From Hungatella sp. UBA4396 (lineage in GTDB: Bacteria; Bacillota; Clostridia; Lachnospirales; Lachnospiraceae): DNA of 64,000 bases. Below are positions 42,061 to 50,823 of this stretch, piece after piece. The notes beneath the pieces are model-generated. The model saw nothing but the letters and a program-made list of their open reading frames with translations. It made no database searches and was not told where the DNA came from. Position 1 is the first letter of the stretch, and each line of letters starts with the position of its first letter. The DNA lies in contig DGRE01000041.1 of the NCBI GenBank assembly GCA_002389905.1, forward strand, positions 1-64,000, written 5' to 3'. A program made the position numbers and the translations under genes.

Positions 42061-44484
42061 ATGAAACATGCAGACTTAGTTAACAAAATGACCCTGGAAG
42101 AAAAAGCCGCTTTTTTGAGTGGAAAAGGAGAATGGAATACGAGAGACCTTCCGCGGTTAAATATCCCTTCCATCTTTTGTTCCGATGGACCTCACGGGAT
42201 CCGTAAGCAAGCGGGAGCAGGAGATCATCTGGGATTAAACGAATCTCTTCCCGCCACCTGTTTCCCAACAGCGGCCACCATTGCCAACAGCTGGAATGAA
42301 AATCTGGGGCAGGAGATTGGAGAGGCACTTGGAGAAGAGGCTTTTGTCCAGGAAGTAAATGTGCTTCTGGGACCGGGGCTGAATATCAAGAGAAGTCCTC
42401 TGTGTGGTCGTAACTTTGAATATTTTTCCGAAGATCCATATCTGGCAGGGAAGATGGCAGCCTCTTATGTGAAGGGCATCCAGAGCCAGGGGGTTTATGC
42501 CTGTCCCAAGCACTTTGCGGTAAATAGTCAGGAACTTAGACGTATGGCCATGAATGCAGTTTTGGATGAGCGGACTCTTCGTGAGATTTACCTGACAGGG
42601 TTTGAGATAGCAGTAAAAGAGGGAAAAGCAAAAGCTGTTATGACCAGTTACAATCAGGTAAATGGCACTTATGCCAATGAGAACCAACACCTGTTGCAGG
42701 ATATTCTGCGAAATGAATGGGGATTTCATGGGATTGTAATTACAGACTGGGGCGGCTCCAATGACCATGTAAAAGGAGTACAGGCGCGGTCCAATCTGGA
42801 AATGCCCACACCGGGACTGGATTCTGCAAGACAGATATTATCAGCGATTGAAGACAGCAGTCTTTCTATGGAAGAACTGGATATCTGTGTGGATGATCTT
42901 CTGGACGCTGTGTTGACCTTAAGTGAAAACAGGAAAGAAAAGATTTCCGGTTTTGAAGAACTGTCACATCATAAACTTGCGAGAAAAGCAGCAAAGGAAA
43001 GTACCGTTCTTTTGAAAAATACGGATAAGATCCTGCCACTTGCACCAAAAAGCAAGGTTGCCTTAATTGGAGATTTTGCCATAGAGCCAAGATATCAGGG
43101 AGCTGGTTCCTCTATGGTGAAGGCGACCTTTATCGAGACGATGGAGAAATCTATTGAAAACTATGATCTTCAGGTGATCGGAATATCCAGAGGATATAAA
43201 CGATCAGGAGAAGCGGATGAAGTGCTGGAAAAAGAGGCATTGGATATTGCAGAAAAAGCGGACATTGTGCTGTATTGCTTTGGGCTGAACGAAATCAGTG
43301 AAGTGGAAGGTATGGACCGTAGTCATATGCGGATTCCACAGAATCAGATTAAAATTCTGCAATCCATTATGCAGGTAAATGAAAATATTGTAGGAATTCT
43401 AAGTGCCGGTGCTTCTGTGGAAATGCCATGGCATACCTGCTGTAAAGCAATTTTACATGGATACCTTTCCGGACAGGCAGGAGCAAGTGCCATGCTGGAT
43501 ATTTTGACGGGAAAAGCAAATCCATCGGGAAGACTGGCAGAAAGTTATCCTCTTCGATATGAAGATACACCGGCATTTAAAAATTTTCCGTCAACGGAAA
43601 GAAATGCGGAGTATCGGGAGAGCATTTATGTAGGATACCGCTATTATGACACCTGTATGGTTCGGGTGCAGTATCCTTTCGGCTATGGTCTGTCCTATAC
43701 GGAATTTACCTATTCTGATTTAAATATAGAAAAAGATGGCATCAAAGTCACGATTACAAACACCGGTGACAGAGACGGAGCTGAAGTTGTGCAGATGTAT
43801 GTGGGATTGCCTAATGCGATTGTGTTTCGGCCTGCTAAGGAACTAAAAGGTTTTTCGAAAGTATTTTTAAAAGCAGGAGAGAGAAGGGAAGTGAACATTC
43901 TCTTTGACGATAAGACCTTCCGTTACTGGAATAGGAAGACAAACCGATGGGAAGTAGAGATGGGAACTTATCACATTATGGTAGGGGCAAGTGTAGCGGA
44001 TATCAAACTGGAGGGCGAAATCGAAATGATGGGAACAACCTCAGAATATCCTTACAATCCGGCATTGTTACCCTATTATTATACAGGAATTATCCAACTG
44101 GCATCAGATGGAGAATTTGAAGAATTACTGGGTCATCCCATTCCTTCTGGAAAATGGGCCGGTAATCTGGGCATGAATGATGCAGTATGTCAGATGTATT
44201 ATGCCAAAAGCGGAATTGCAAGGTTTATCTATAAAGTTCTGACAAACAGAAAATTGAAAAATGAAGCAGAAGGAAAGCCGGATTTGAATCTGTTATTCCA
44301 GTATAACATTCCTTTCCGGGCCATTGCCAAAATGACCGGAGGTATGGTTAGTATGGAGATGGTGGACGGAGTACTAACTGTGGTAAACGGACATTTCTTC
44401 AAAGGAATGGGAAAAGTGATCGGAGGTTTTTTCAGGAACAGGAAACTGAACAAACAATATGAAAAGAAACTAAAGGGACAATAA
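42061..44484 (+). CDS. GH3 family beta-glycosidase, canonical domain order
   Basis: An 807-aa glycoside hydrolase family 3 enzyme, cytoplasmic (no signal peptide). The N-terminal TIM barrel has DGPHGIR, GRNFEYFSEDP and KHFAVNSQE, with nucleophile Asp229 in VITDWGG. The alpha/beta sandwich domain follows (STVLLKNTDKILPL; acid/base region near SEVEGMDRS), then a fibronectin-type III domain (about 560-660), then an extra roughly 130-residue tail. Activity is probably beta-glucosidase or a related exo-glycosidase on imported oligosaccharides. ATG 42061 follows GAGGAGG. It is transcribed from a paired-repeat promoter and followed by the LytTR two-component genes. Confidence 0.93.
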   Translation: MKHADLVNKMTLEEKAAFLSGKGEWNTRDLPRLNIPSIFCSDGPHGIRKQAGAGDHLGLNESLPATCFPTAATIANSWNENLGQEIGEALGEEAFVQEVNVLLGPGLNIKRSPLCGRNFEYFSEDPYLAGKMAASYVKGIQSQGVYACPKHFAVNSQELRRMAMNAVLDERTLREIYLTGFEIAVKEGKAKAVMTSYNQVNGTYANENQHLLQDILRNEWGFHGIVITDWGGSNDHVKGVQARSNLEMPTPGLDSARQILSAIEDSSLSMEELDICVDDLLDAVLTLSENRKEKISGFEELSHHKLARKAAKESTVLLKNTDKILPLAPKSKVALIGDFAIEPRYQGAGSSMVKATFIETMEKSIENYDLQVIGISRGYKRSGEADEVLEKEALDIAEKADIVLYCFGLNEISEVEGMDRSHMRIPQNQIKILQSIMQVNENIVGILSAGASVEMPWHTCCKAILHGYLSGQAGASAMLDILTGKANPSGRLAESYPLRYEDTPAFKNFPSTERNAEYRESIYVGYRYYDTCMVRVQYPFGYGLSYTEFTYSDLNIEKDGIKVTITNTGDRDGAEVVQMYVGLPNAIVFRPAKELKGFSKVFLKAGERREVNILFDDKTFRYWNRKTNRWEVEMGTYHIMVGASVADIKLEGEIEMMGTTSEYPYNPALLPYYYTGIIQLASDGEFEELLGHPIPSGKWAGNLGMNDAVCQMYYAKSGIARFIYKVLTNRKLKNEAEGKPDLNLLFQYNIPFRAIAKMTGGMVSMEMVDGVLTVVNGHFFKGMGKVIGGFFRNRKLNKQYEKKLKGQ

Positions 44485-44521
44485 AGAGGAGTTTTCTGTT
44501 TGTTACGATAAATTATGAGCG

Positions 44522-44600
44522 ATAACTTCTGGGTTATTACTCACGAACTTATTGTGACTTCTTATTGCTGATCTTTCAATTTATAATAATTTATAAAAAA
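44522..44600 (+). repeat. upstream repeat, copy A (before LytTR regulator)
   Basis: About 80 bases similar to 57378-57455: shared blocks ATAAC-TT-TGGGTT, ACTC-(N3)-AACTTAT, ACTTCT/CCTTCTGATTACT-like, and a TATAAT at 44582-44587. It lies 150-230 bases before the LytTR response regulator and looks like a promoter with an upstream operator rather than coding DNA. Between it and the regulator, a frame reading NPEFRNYSNIYQIIQL then stop (about 44600-44730) may be a short gene remnant. Confidence 0.5.
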
Positions 44601-44751
44601 CGAATTTAAAACCAGCTATAATGTCTGCTTTAATCCGGAGTTCCGGAATTACAGTAACATTTACCAGATCATCCAGCTTACTGTATATGAATTGCATCAG
44701 ATGATCAGGGAGAGTTGGTTTTAGCAATTAAGAACCAGAGGTAAATAAATC

Positions 44752-45462
44752 ATGATACGTCTAGCTATTGTTGAAGATGAAAAGCTCTACATGGACCAGT
44801 TAAAAGCTTTCATACAAACTTATCAGAAGGAAAGCGGGAATAAAATAGAAATACATCTGTTTTCTGACGGAGAAGAGATTGTAGAAAACTATAAAGCTGA
44901 ATTCGATATCATATTAATGGATATACAAATGCACTTTATGGACGGAATGACAGCAGCCGAACATATTCGTAAGAAAGATCAAGAAGTAATTATCATGTTC
45001 ATTACCAATATGGCACAATATGCAGTAAAAGGGTATGAGGTCGATGCTATGGATTACATATTAAAACCGGTCAGTTATTTTGCACTTTCACAGAAGCTGG
45101 GACGTGCTATTGCGCGGTTGAAAAAAAGAAGCGGGAATTACATGACAATCCCCATTTCAGATGGTATGCAGCGGTTGGATATCTCAAAAATTTATTATAT
45201 TGAAAGTCATAGCCACATTATTATGTATCATACATTTGACGGGGAATACCAATCAAGAGGCACGATGCAGGATTTGGAAGATAAACTACAGAAATACGGA
45301 TTCTTTCGCTGCAACAAAGGATATTTAGTCAACATGAGATATGTAGAGGGGTATAGAGATGGCTGCTGTATCATTGCAGATGAGAAGCTGCCAGTAAGCA
45401 GGCTTAGGAAAAACCAGTTTCTAAAGGCAATGGCAGATTATATGAGTGAGGTGATGAAATAG
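44752..45462 (+). CDS. LytTR-family response regulator (AgrA-like)
   Basis: A 236-aa response regulator. The receiver domain (1-120) has the acidic pocket VEDE, phospho-acceptor Asp in DIILMDIQM, and Lys in DYILKPVS. The C-terminal LytTR DNA-binding domain (about 130-232) has YYIESHSHIIMYHT, FFRCNKGYLVNM and PVSRLRKNQF. LytTR proteins bind paired direct repeats about two turns apart. It pairs with the sensor kinase overlapping its stop codon by one base, and the two GH3 promoters on either side are likely targets. Confidence 0.93.
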   Translation: MIRLAIVEDEKLYMDQLKAFIQTYQKESGNKIEIHLFSDGEEIVENYKAEFDIILMDIQMHFMDGMTAAEHIRKKDQEVIIMFITNMAQYAVKGYEVDAMDYILKPVSYFALSQKLGRAIARLKKRSGNYMTIPISDGMQRLDISKIYYIESHSHIIMYHTFDGEYQSRGTMQDLEDKLQKYGFFRCNKGYLVNMRYVEGYRDGCCIIADEKLPVSRLRKNQFLKAMADYMSEVMK

Positions 45463-46772
45463 TGAGTGAGATGTATGGTGATATTCCGCGTTTTTTTACA
45501 GCATTGGCTGAATGGGCGGCCTGCATGGTATATTTTTGCATTTTAAAAAAGAAAATGGCCAGGTGGAAGGCTGTAGGGATCTGCAGTGCTTTTTTAGTAT
45601 TTCAGTCACTATTTCTTGTGGGTACTGGAGCTTTACCAATGGTATTCTGGATTCCATGCATGCTGGCTGCTGCAGGCTTTATGTACCTGTTTCTATATGG
45701 AAGCTGTAAACTTTCTCCTGCAACTGCCGGATACTGTTGTGCCCAGGCATTCCTTATGGCAGAGTTCGCTGCCTCTTTAGAATGGCAGCTCCACTGCTAC
45801 CTTTTTGGTGCTAAAGACTGTATAGGAGGTTGGCTGCAAATTCTACTCCTTGTGTTCGTGTACACGGTTGTTTTCTTGGTTGGCTGGCTGCTTCAAAAGA
45901 GACTTTTTACAAGGGAATTAAATTTTCAAATATCCGGAAAGGAATTGTGGTCTGCTGTAGCAATTGTTATGGCGGCCTTTATTTTTAGTAACTTAAGTTT
46001 TGCCTATTATGATACTCCATTTAGTGCCCGCTTTACAGCAGATATTTTTAATATACGGACACTTGTTGATTTAGGAGGAATTGCAATCCTATATGCCTTT
46101 CAGAGCCGTATTTGTGAACTCAGTGCAGAAAAGGAGCTATCTTCTATTAATGCCGCACTGAAAAGCCAATATGAGCATTATCGTTACTATCAGGAAAGTT
46201 TTGATATGATTAATATGAAGTACCATGATTTAAAACATCAGGTTGCAGGGATTCGGGCAGAGACTGACAGTGCAAAGAGAAAAGAGTGGCTGGACAGTAT
46301 GGAACGGGAACTGGATTTATACGCAAGTGCTCAAAAAACAGGAAACCATGTTTTGGATACCATCCTTGCCGGGAAACTCCTTCAGTGCTGGAAACATAGC
46401 GTAAAGATGACCTGTGTAGCAGATGGAAGTCATTTAAATTTCATGCATGTGGCAGATATTTGTACGATTTTCGGAAATGCTCTGGATAATGCAATAGAAA
46501 GTGTTATAACGTTGCCAGATGTTGAAAAACGCTTAATACATGTGTCCGTTTCTTCACGAAGAGGTTTTCTTTTTATACAAGTGGAAAATTACTTTGAACA
46601 CGAGATTAAGATGGAGGATAATCTTCCTTTGACAACAAAAACAGATAAAGTGAATCACGGATTTGGTCTAAAGAGTATCCGTTATACTGCAGAAAAATAT
46701 GATGGTACGATGATAACCTCTATGAATAAAAATTGGTTTGAATTAAAAGTTTTAATACCCGAAAAGGGATAA
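45462..46772 (+). CDS. GHKL-type sensor histidine kinase (AgrC-like)
   Basis: A 436-aa membrane kinase. Six or seven N-terminal helices (about 1-215) form the sensor. A dimerisation/phosphorylation region follows, with the likely phospho-His in KYHDLKHQVAGIR, then a GHKL ATPase domain with GNALDNAIES (N-box) and GFGLKSI (G-box). Kinases of this type often sense peptides (AgrC), but no agrB/agrD-like pair is nearby, so the signal may be a sugar product or another ligand. It starts at GTG 45462, overlapping the regulator stop. Confidence 0.9.
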   Translation: MSEMYGDIPRFFTALAEWAACMVYFCILKKKMARWKAVGICSAFLVFQSLFLVGTGALPMVFWIPCMLAAAGFMYLFLYGSCKLSPATAGYCCAQAFLMAEFAASLEWQLHCYLFGAKDCIGGWLQILLLVFVYTVVFLVGWLLQKRLFTRELNFQISGKELWSAVAIVMAAFIFSNLSFAYYDTPFSARFTADIFNIRTLVDLGGIAILYAFQSRICELSAEKELSSINAALKSQYEHYRYYQESFDMINMKYHDLKHQVAGIRAETDSAKRKEWLDSMERELDLYASAQKTGNHVLDTILAGKLLQCWKHSVKMTCVADGSHLNFMHVADICTIFGNALDNAIESVITLPDVEKRLIHVSVSSRRGFLFIQVENYFEHEIKMEDNLPLTTKTDKVNHGFGLKSIRYTAEKYDGTMITSMNKNWFELKVLIPEKG

Positions 46773-46776
46773 CAAT

Positions 46777-46866
46777 ACATATCAGGAACAAAAATGACAT
46801 CTTACGCCGAGAACCGCACAGGCTGTAAAAATATGTTATATTGTACTCACAATAAAACAGGCAGCA
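46777..46866 (+). promoter_or_regulatory. promoter region of the second GH3 unit, copy 2 of the paired module
   Basis: Related to 41733-41820. Degenerate direct repeats ACATATCAGG (46777) and ACATCTTACG (46797) are again 20 bases apart, followed by GCCGAGAA, then AAAAATATGTTATATTG holding the -10, and CACAA. The spacing between repeats and -10 is kept. It precedes the lipoprotein and permuted GH3 genes. Confidence 0.6.
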
Positions 46867-46938
46867 GAAGTGAAATACAAGAAGCATAACGTAATCATTT
46901 ATGCTGCAGCAATAAAAAATTATAGGGAGGAATTATTT

Positions 46939-47712
46939 ATGAAGGTTAAAAAGTTACTGGCAAAAATTCTATGTGTATCGACAGTTATATCTTCTGTCAC
47001 ATTTCTTGTGGCATGTGGAAAACAGGATACGCAAACGGCATCGGCACCAGAATCGCCGGTTGGTATTTACACCAATATTCAGGATTTTGAGGATGTCAGT
47101 TCGCGTCTGGTAGGAACCCATGTCATGCTGGCTGAACGTGATACGGTAGGTCAGCTTTCATCTTTGACGGTGTATAACAGTGCGACGGCAATTCAATTGG
47201 ATGAAAATAACAACGCAGTCAAAGGGACTGATGGGGAGATCATCCATGTGGATAATGATGATGAAAACAATATGTTTTATAAGTATATTTTTTCAAAAAA
47301 TGCAATTATAGCAGGAGAAAGTTTTTTGGTATACAACAGCGGACAATATACAGGGTATTGTACTTATAATGCAGAAACTGGTGAATTGATGATGTATACT
47401 CCAGAGTATTACATGACTTATACAACAAATAAAAAAGAGTTGGATGACTGGCCGGAAACGGTCACAAATACAAAAGTAACGGATGAGATTTTGGCAAATC
47501 CCACATCTGGATTGAGTTTTGCCAGTGACTGGCAAGCTCATTCAAACAACACCTTACCAGAGCCCATGAGCGTTGTGCTTAAGGATAATTTGCAATTCAA
47601 TTTTATTTCACAGTATAGGTCTGAAGATTCCAGTCAAGGAAATAATTACAATTATCAATTTGAAGATTATAGTTATCTGTACGATAACGAAGATGATAAT
47701 GGAGGGGAGTAA
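46939..47712 (+). CDS. lipoprotein of unknown function
   Basis: A 257-aa secreted lipoprotein: signal peptide with lipobox LVAC and Cys26, then a Gln/Thr-rich linker. The body (about 40-240) is rich in Asn, Tyr and Asp, looks beta-rich (FLVYNSGQYTGYCTYNAET) and ends in an acidic tail (YLYDNEDDNGGE). I recognise no family. The start at 46939 follows GGGAGG; an upstream in-frame ATG at 46870 has no site. It lies two bases before the permuted GH3 gene, so the two products are probably coupled and may act together at the cell surface. Confidence 0.72.
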   Translation: MKVKKLLAKILCVSTVISSVTFLVACGKQDTQTASAPESPVGIYTNIQDFEDVSSRLVGTHVMLAERDTVGQLSSLTVYNSATAIQLDENNNAVKGTDGEIIHVDNDDENNMFYKYIFSKNAIIAGESFLVYNSGQYTGYCTYNAETGELMMYTPEYYMTYTTNKKELDDWPETVTNTKVTDEILANPTSGLSFASDWQAHSNNTLPEPMSVVLKDNLQFNFISQYRSEDSSQGNNYNYQFEDYSYLYDNEDDNGGE

Positions 47713-47714
47713 GT

Positions 47715-50609
47715 ATGAAGATCAGGAATAAAGGCAAATTAATTAAATGGACATCCATTAATGCGATTTTGTTAATTGCTGTCATTGTTGTTAACCTTAT
47801 TATATCACAGTGGACTCTTGCATTGGATTTGTTTCTTGGTCAAATTGGAGGAGGTTCAACAAATTCAGAAGCATATGCTTCCGAATATAGCAGTGACGAA
47901 GAATTAAAAGACGCTGTGTTTGCATTTTCAAAGACAGTGGGGGAAGAATCCGTAGTTTTAATGAAAAATGATAATAACACCTTACCGCTGACAAATGAGA
48001 CTCAAATCAGTATTTTTGGTGCAAATGTAAAGAGTTGGTGTAAGGTTGGAGGGGGTTCAGGAAACGTAGATACTTCTTCCGGCGACCATATTACGCTGCG
48101 TTCAACACTGGAAAACGCAGGACTGGCTGTTAACAGCCAGTTATACGACTACTATGAAACCGTAGCTCCTGGAGAGGTAAGCCTTGTCAGCTGGAATGAT
48201 GTTGCTTCTTATGTTGATAACGCTTCTGCCAATAAAGACAATGCCGCTTTTTTTGTAATTTCCAATCAGGGAACAGAAGGTGCGGATTTAGCAGCAGACA
48301 GCCTTACGCTTACCGAAGAACAATTGGGTATGCTGAAAGGAATCAGAGAAGCAGGATATGGCAAGATTGTTTTAGTGCTGAATACAGCCAATGCCATTGA
48401 AATGGAATTTCTCAACGAGGCAGATGTAAGAGTTGATGCGATTGTATGGGCAGGGCTCACCGGTGCGGCAGGTCTTGACGGATTTGGCCCGGTTATTGCA
48501 GGTACGGCGAATCCATCAGGAAAATTGGTTGATACCTATGCCTATAATCACAGTACAAATCCCGTAAGCCTTAATTTTAACCGGGGTACTGATGAGACCC
48601 GCTATACGAATGCAGATGCTTTAAAAGCAATGGGAGCATCGGCTGATTCGCTGCAGTATGTAAATTATGGTGAAAGTATTTATCTGGGATATAAATATTA
48701 TGAAACAAGATATGCCGATTTAATAAAAAATCAGTATAATGCCGGCAATGGAGGATTTGAGTATGAGAAGCAGGTAGCTTTTCCCTTTGGTTATGGCCTT
48801 TCTTATACGCAATTTGACTATAGCAATATGAACATGTCAGTGGCAGATGATATCATTAATATAATCCTTGATGTAACCAACAGCGGTTCTGTGGAGGGGA
48901 AGAATGTTGTAGAGATTTATTACCAGGCTCCATATACAGATTATGACAAAGAAAATTTGGTAGAAAAGTCAGCAGTTAATCTTGTAAACTTTGTCAAGAC
49001 TCCAGTTATTCCGGCAGGAGAAACGGTTTCAGTTACAGTCAGCTTTTCTGTCTCAGATATGAAGTCTTATGATGCTCATGGAGAAGGCACTTATATCATG
49101 GATAATGGTGATTATTACATTGCGGCAGCCCATGATGCTCATGATGCAATTAATAGCATTTTGGTAGCGCAAGGAGAGGCTGCCAGCGGCAACAAAGACG
49201 CAGTTACGGTTTATGCTGTCGATGATTTCAGGATATTAAATGCAGATGATGCTACTGGTAATAAAGTATTCAATCTGTTTAACGATCTGGAAGTGGAAGA
49301 AGTGGGAGAAGGTACTTATGGTTACCTTTCACGCCAGGACTGGAGCCGTGTGGATGATGAATCAATTAAATATACAAGTATTGATGCAAGCGAAAAGTTA
49401 TTGAGTGTGATTGCGGAGCAAGGCTGGAATGCGGCTAAACGTCCTCTGGACACTGCGGATTTGGAATATCAGGGAGGAACAGGAACTGAAAGCAGTCTTG
49501 TATTTGCGGATATGGCCGGCCTTGACTATGATGATCCCAAGTGGGAAGAACTGTTAAATAAAATCAGCATCAGTGAAATGCATGCCATGTTTGCCCGGGC
49601 CGGTTACACGACTGCAGAGATACCGTCTATTGAAAAAAATCGTACCACAGAATATGATGGTCCGGCTGGAATTAAAAATTATATATCCGGTTGGTCGGGT
49701 TTCTGTTATCCGGTCCAGATCACCCTTGCATCGACCTGGAATGTGGAATTATTAGAAAAAATGGGAGATTTTATAGCCGAAGAAGGTCAGCGCTGCAATA
49801 CACAAGGCTGGTATGCTCCATCGATGAATATTCATCGCAGCCCGTATTCAGGAAGAAATTTTGAGTATTATTCGGAAGACGGCATGCTTTCTGGTTTATT
49901 AGGAGCGGCAGAATGCAAAGGTGCAGAAGAGAAAGGCATGTTTGTATATATTAAGCACTTTGTTGTAAATGATGCAGAGCAGAACCGTAACGGTATTAAT
50001 ACATATATGACAGAGCAGGCATTACGGGAAATATATACAAAACCTTTTGAAGTTTCAATTAAGCGAGGGAGTGCCAGTGGTGTTATGGGCTCCATGAACC
50101 GCATCGGTGCGAGAATGACAGTAGGAAGCTGGGCGTTGATGACGGGACTTCTCCGCAATGAATGGGGCTTTCATGGCGGTGTTGTAACTGACTTTGCCTT
50201 AGGGTATAATCCTGAAATTTCGATACAGGCACTTGCGGCCGGAACAAACTTGCTTTTGAATACAACAGAACTCAATCTTCCAACTACAGATCATAACTAT
50301 ATCCGCAATGCCCTTCGCGATTCTACTCATGAGGTGCTTTATATGACCGCTAATTCCATTGCAGTGGATGCGGGGGCGCAGGGATTTCCGGTGTATTTGA
50401 TTTTTGTCATCTTATTTGATCTGCTGGTAGCCCTGGTTATCTTTGTAAGTCAATTCTTGACAGTAAAGGAGTGCTGTAGTGAGGGCATTGAAGAAAAGAC
50501 AAGTAAAAAATATATGAAAATCAAGCTTGGTATGGTGGCACTGTTTGTTGTAGTTATTGCTGCGATTGGAATTTATGCCTTTGCTGTTTGGAGCAGCAGA
50601 CAATTGTGA
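47715..50609 (+). CDS. membrane-anchored GH3 protein with permuted domain order
   Basis: A 964-aa GH3-type protein in which the usual order is reversed. After an N-terminal membrane helix (about 12-38) comes the alpha/beta sandwich domain (VVLMKNDNNTLPL; FPFGYGLSYTQF), then a fibronectin III-like domain (about 375-470), a linker, and only then the TIM barrel (SGRNFEYYSEDG, KHFVVNDAEQ) with nucleophile Asp826 in VVTDFALG. Two hydrophobic helices (about 892-915 and 938-960) close the protein. Permuted GH3 enzymes are known in Clostridia and Ruminococci. Anchors at both ends suggest an extracellular enzyme tethered at both sides. The substrate is unknown. Confidence 0.88.
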   Translation: MKIRNKGKLIKWTSINAILLIAVIVVNLIISQWTLALDLFLGQIGGGSTNSEAYASEYSSDEELKDAVFAFSKTVGEESVVLMKNDNNTLPLTNETQISIFGANVKSWCKVGGGSGNVDTSSGDHITLRSTLENAGLAVNSQLYDYYETVAPGEVSLVSWNDVASYVDNASANKDNAAFFVISNQGTEGADLAADSLTLTEEQLGMLKGIREAGYGKIVLVLNTANAIEMEFLNEADVRVDAIVWAGLTGAAGLDGFGPVIAGTANPSGKLVDTYAYNHSTNPVSLNFNRGTDETRYTNADALKAMGASADSLQYVNYGESIYLGYKYYETRYADLIKNQYNAGNGGFEYEKQVAFPFGYGLSYTQFDYSNMNMSVADDIINIILDVTNSGSVEGKNVVEIYYQAPYTDYDKENLVEKSAVNLVNFVKTPVIPAGETVSVTVSFSVSDMKSYDAHGEGTYIMDNGDYYIAAAHDAHDAINSILVAQGEAASGNKDAVTVYAVDDFRILNADDATGNKVFNLFNDLEVEEVGEGTYGYLSRQDWSRVDDESIKYTSIDASEKLLSVIAEQGWNAAKRPLDTADLEYQGGTGTESSLVFADMAGLDYDDPKWEELLNKISISEMHAMFARAGYTTAEIPSIEKNRTTEYDGPAGIKNYISGWSGFCYPVQITLASTWNVELLEKMGDFIAEEGQRCNTQGWYAPSMNIHRSPYSGRNFEYYSEDGMLSGLLGAAECKGAEEKGMFVYIKHFVVNDAEQNRNGINTYMTEQALREIYTKPFEVSIKRGSASGVMGSMNRIGARMTVGSWALMTGLLRNEWGFHGGVVTDFALGYNPEISIQALAAGTNLLLNTTELNLPTTDHNYIRNALRDSTHEVLYMTANSIAVDAGAQGFPVYLIFVILFDLLVALVIFVSQFLTVKECCSEGIEEKTSKKYMKIKLGMVALFVVVIAAIGIYAFAVWSSRQL

Positions 50610-50637
50610 TACAACAAGGTGGATAAGAAAGAATATC

Positions 50638-50768
50638 TTGGTGAAGAAATTGAGGGGTTTTGGGCAAAGAAGCAGCAGCACAGAATATCGGTGTGCTGCT
50701 GGGCCTTGGCCTGAATATAACCTGCCAGGAAAAATGGATGCAGCATATATACGGGGAATACAGTGGTA
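50638..50768 (+). pseudogene. relic of a third GH3 gene
   Basis: A short degenerate stretch. One frame reads LGKEAAAQNIGVLLGLGLNI, matching the GH3 segment before GRNFEYFSEDP; a second frame ends PGKMDAAYIRGIQW, matching the segment after it (AGKMAASYVKGIQS in the gene at 42061). The intervening 15-20 residues and everything else are gone, and at least two frame changes are needed. It is therefore a deleted GH3 copy, canonical type, directly behind the permuted gene. Confidence 0.75.
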
Positions 50769-50823
50769 AGGTATAAAAATCAATTACACCACAAAATCAA
50801 TTAAGTAGAAAGTGGGGGTTATA

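Noticed and set aside
42235..42768. 177-codon minus-strand frame inside the GH3 gene
   Set aside because: Antisense to the catalytic barrel, with no ribosome site.
44752..46772. agr-type peptide quorum-sensing locus
   Set aside because: The AgrA- and AgrC-like genes are present, but no AgrB-like protease or AgrD-like precursor could be found next to them on either strand.
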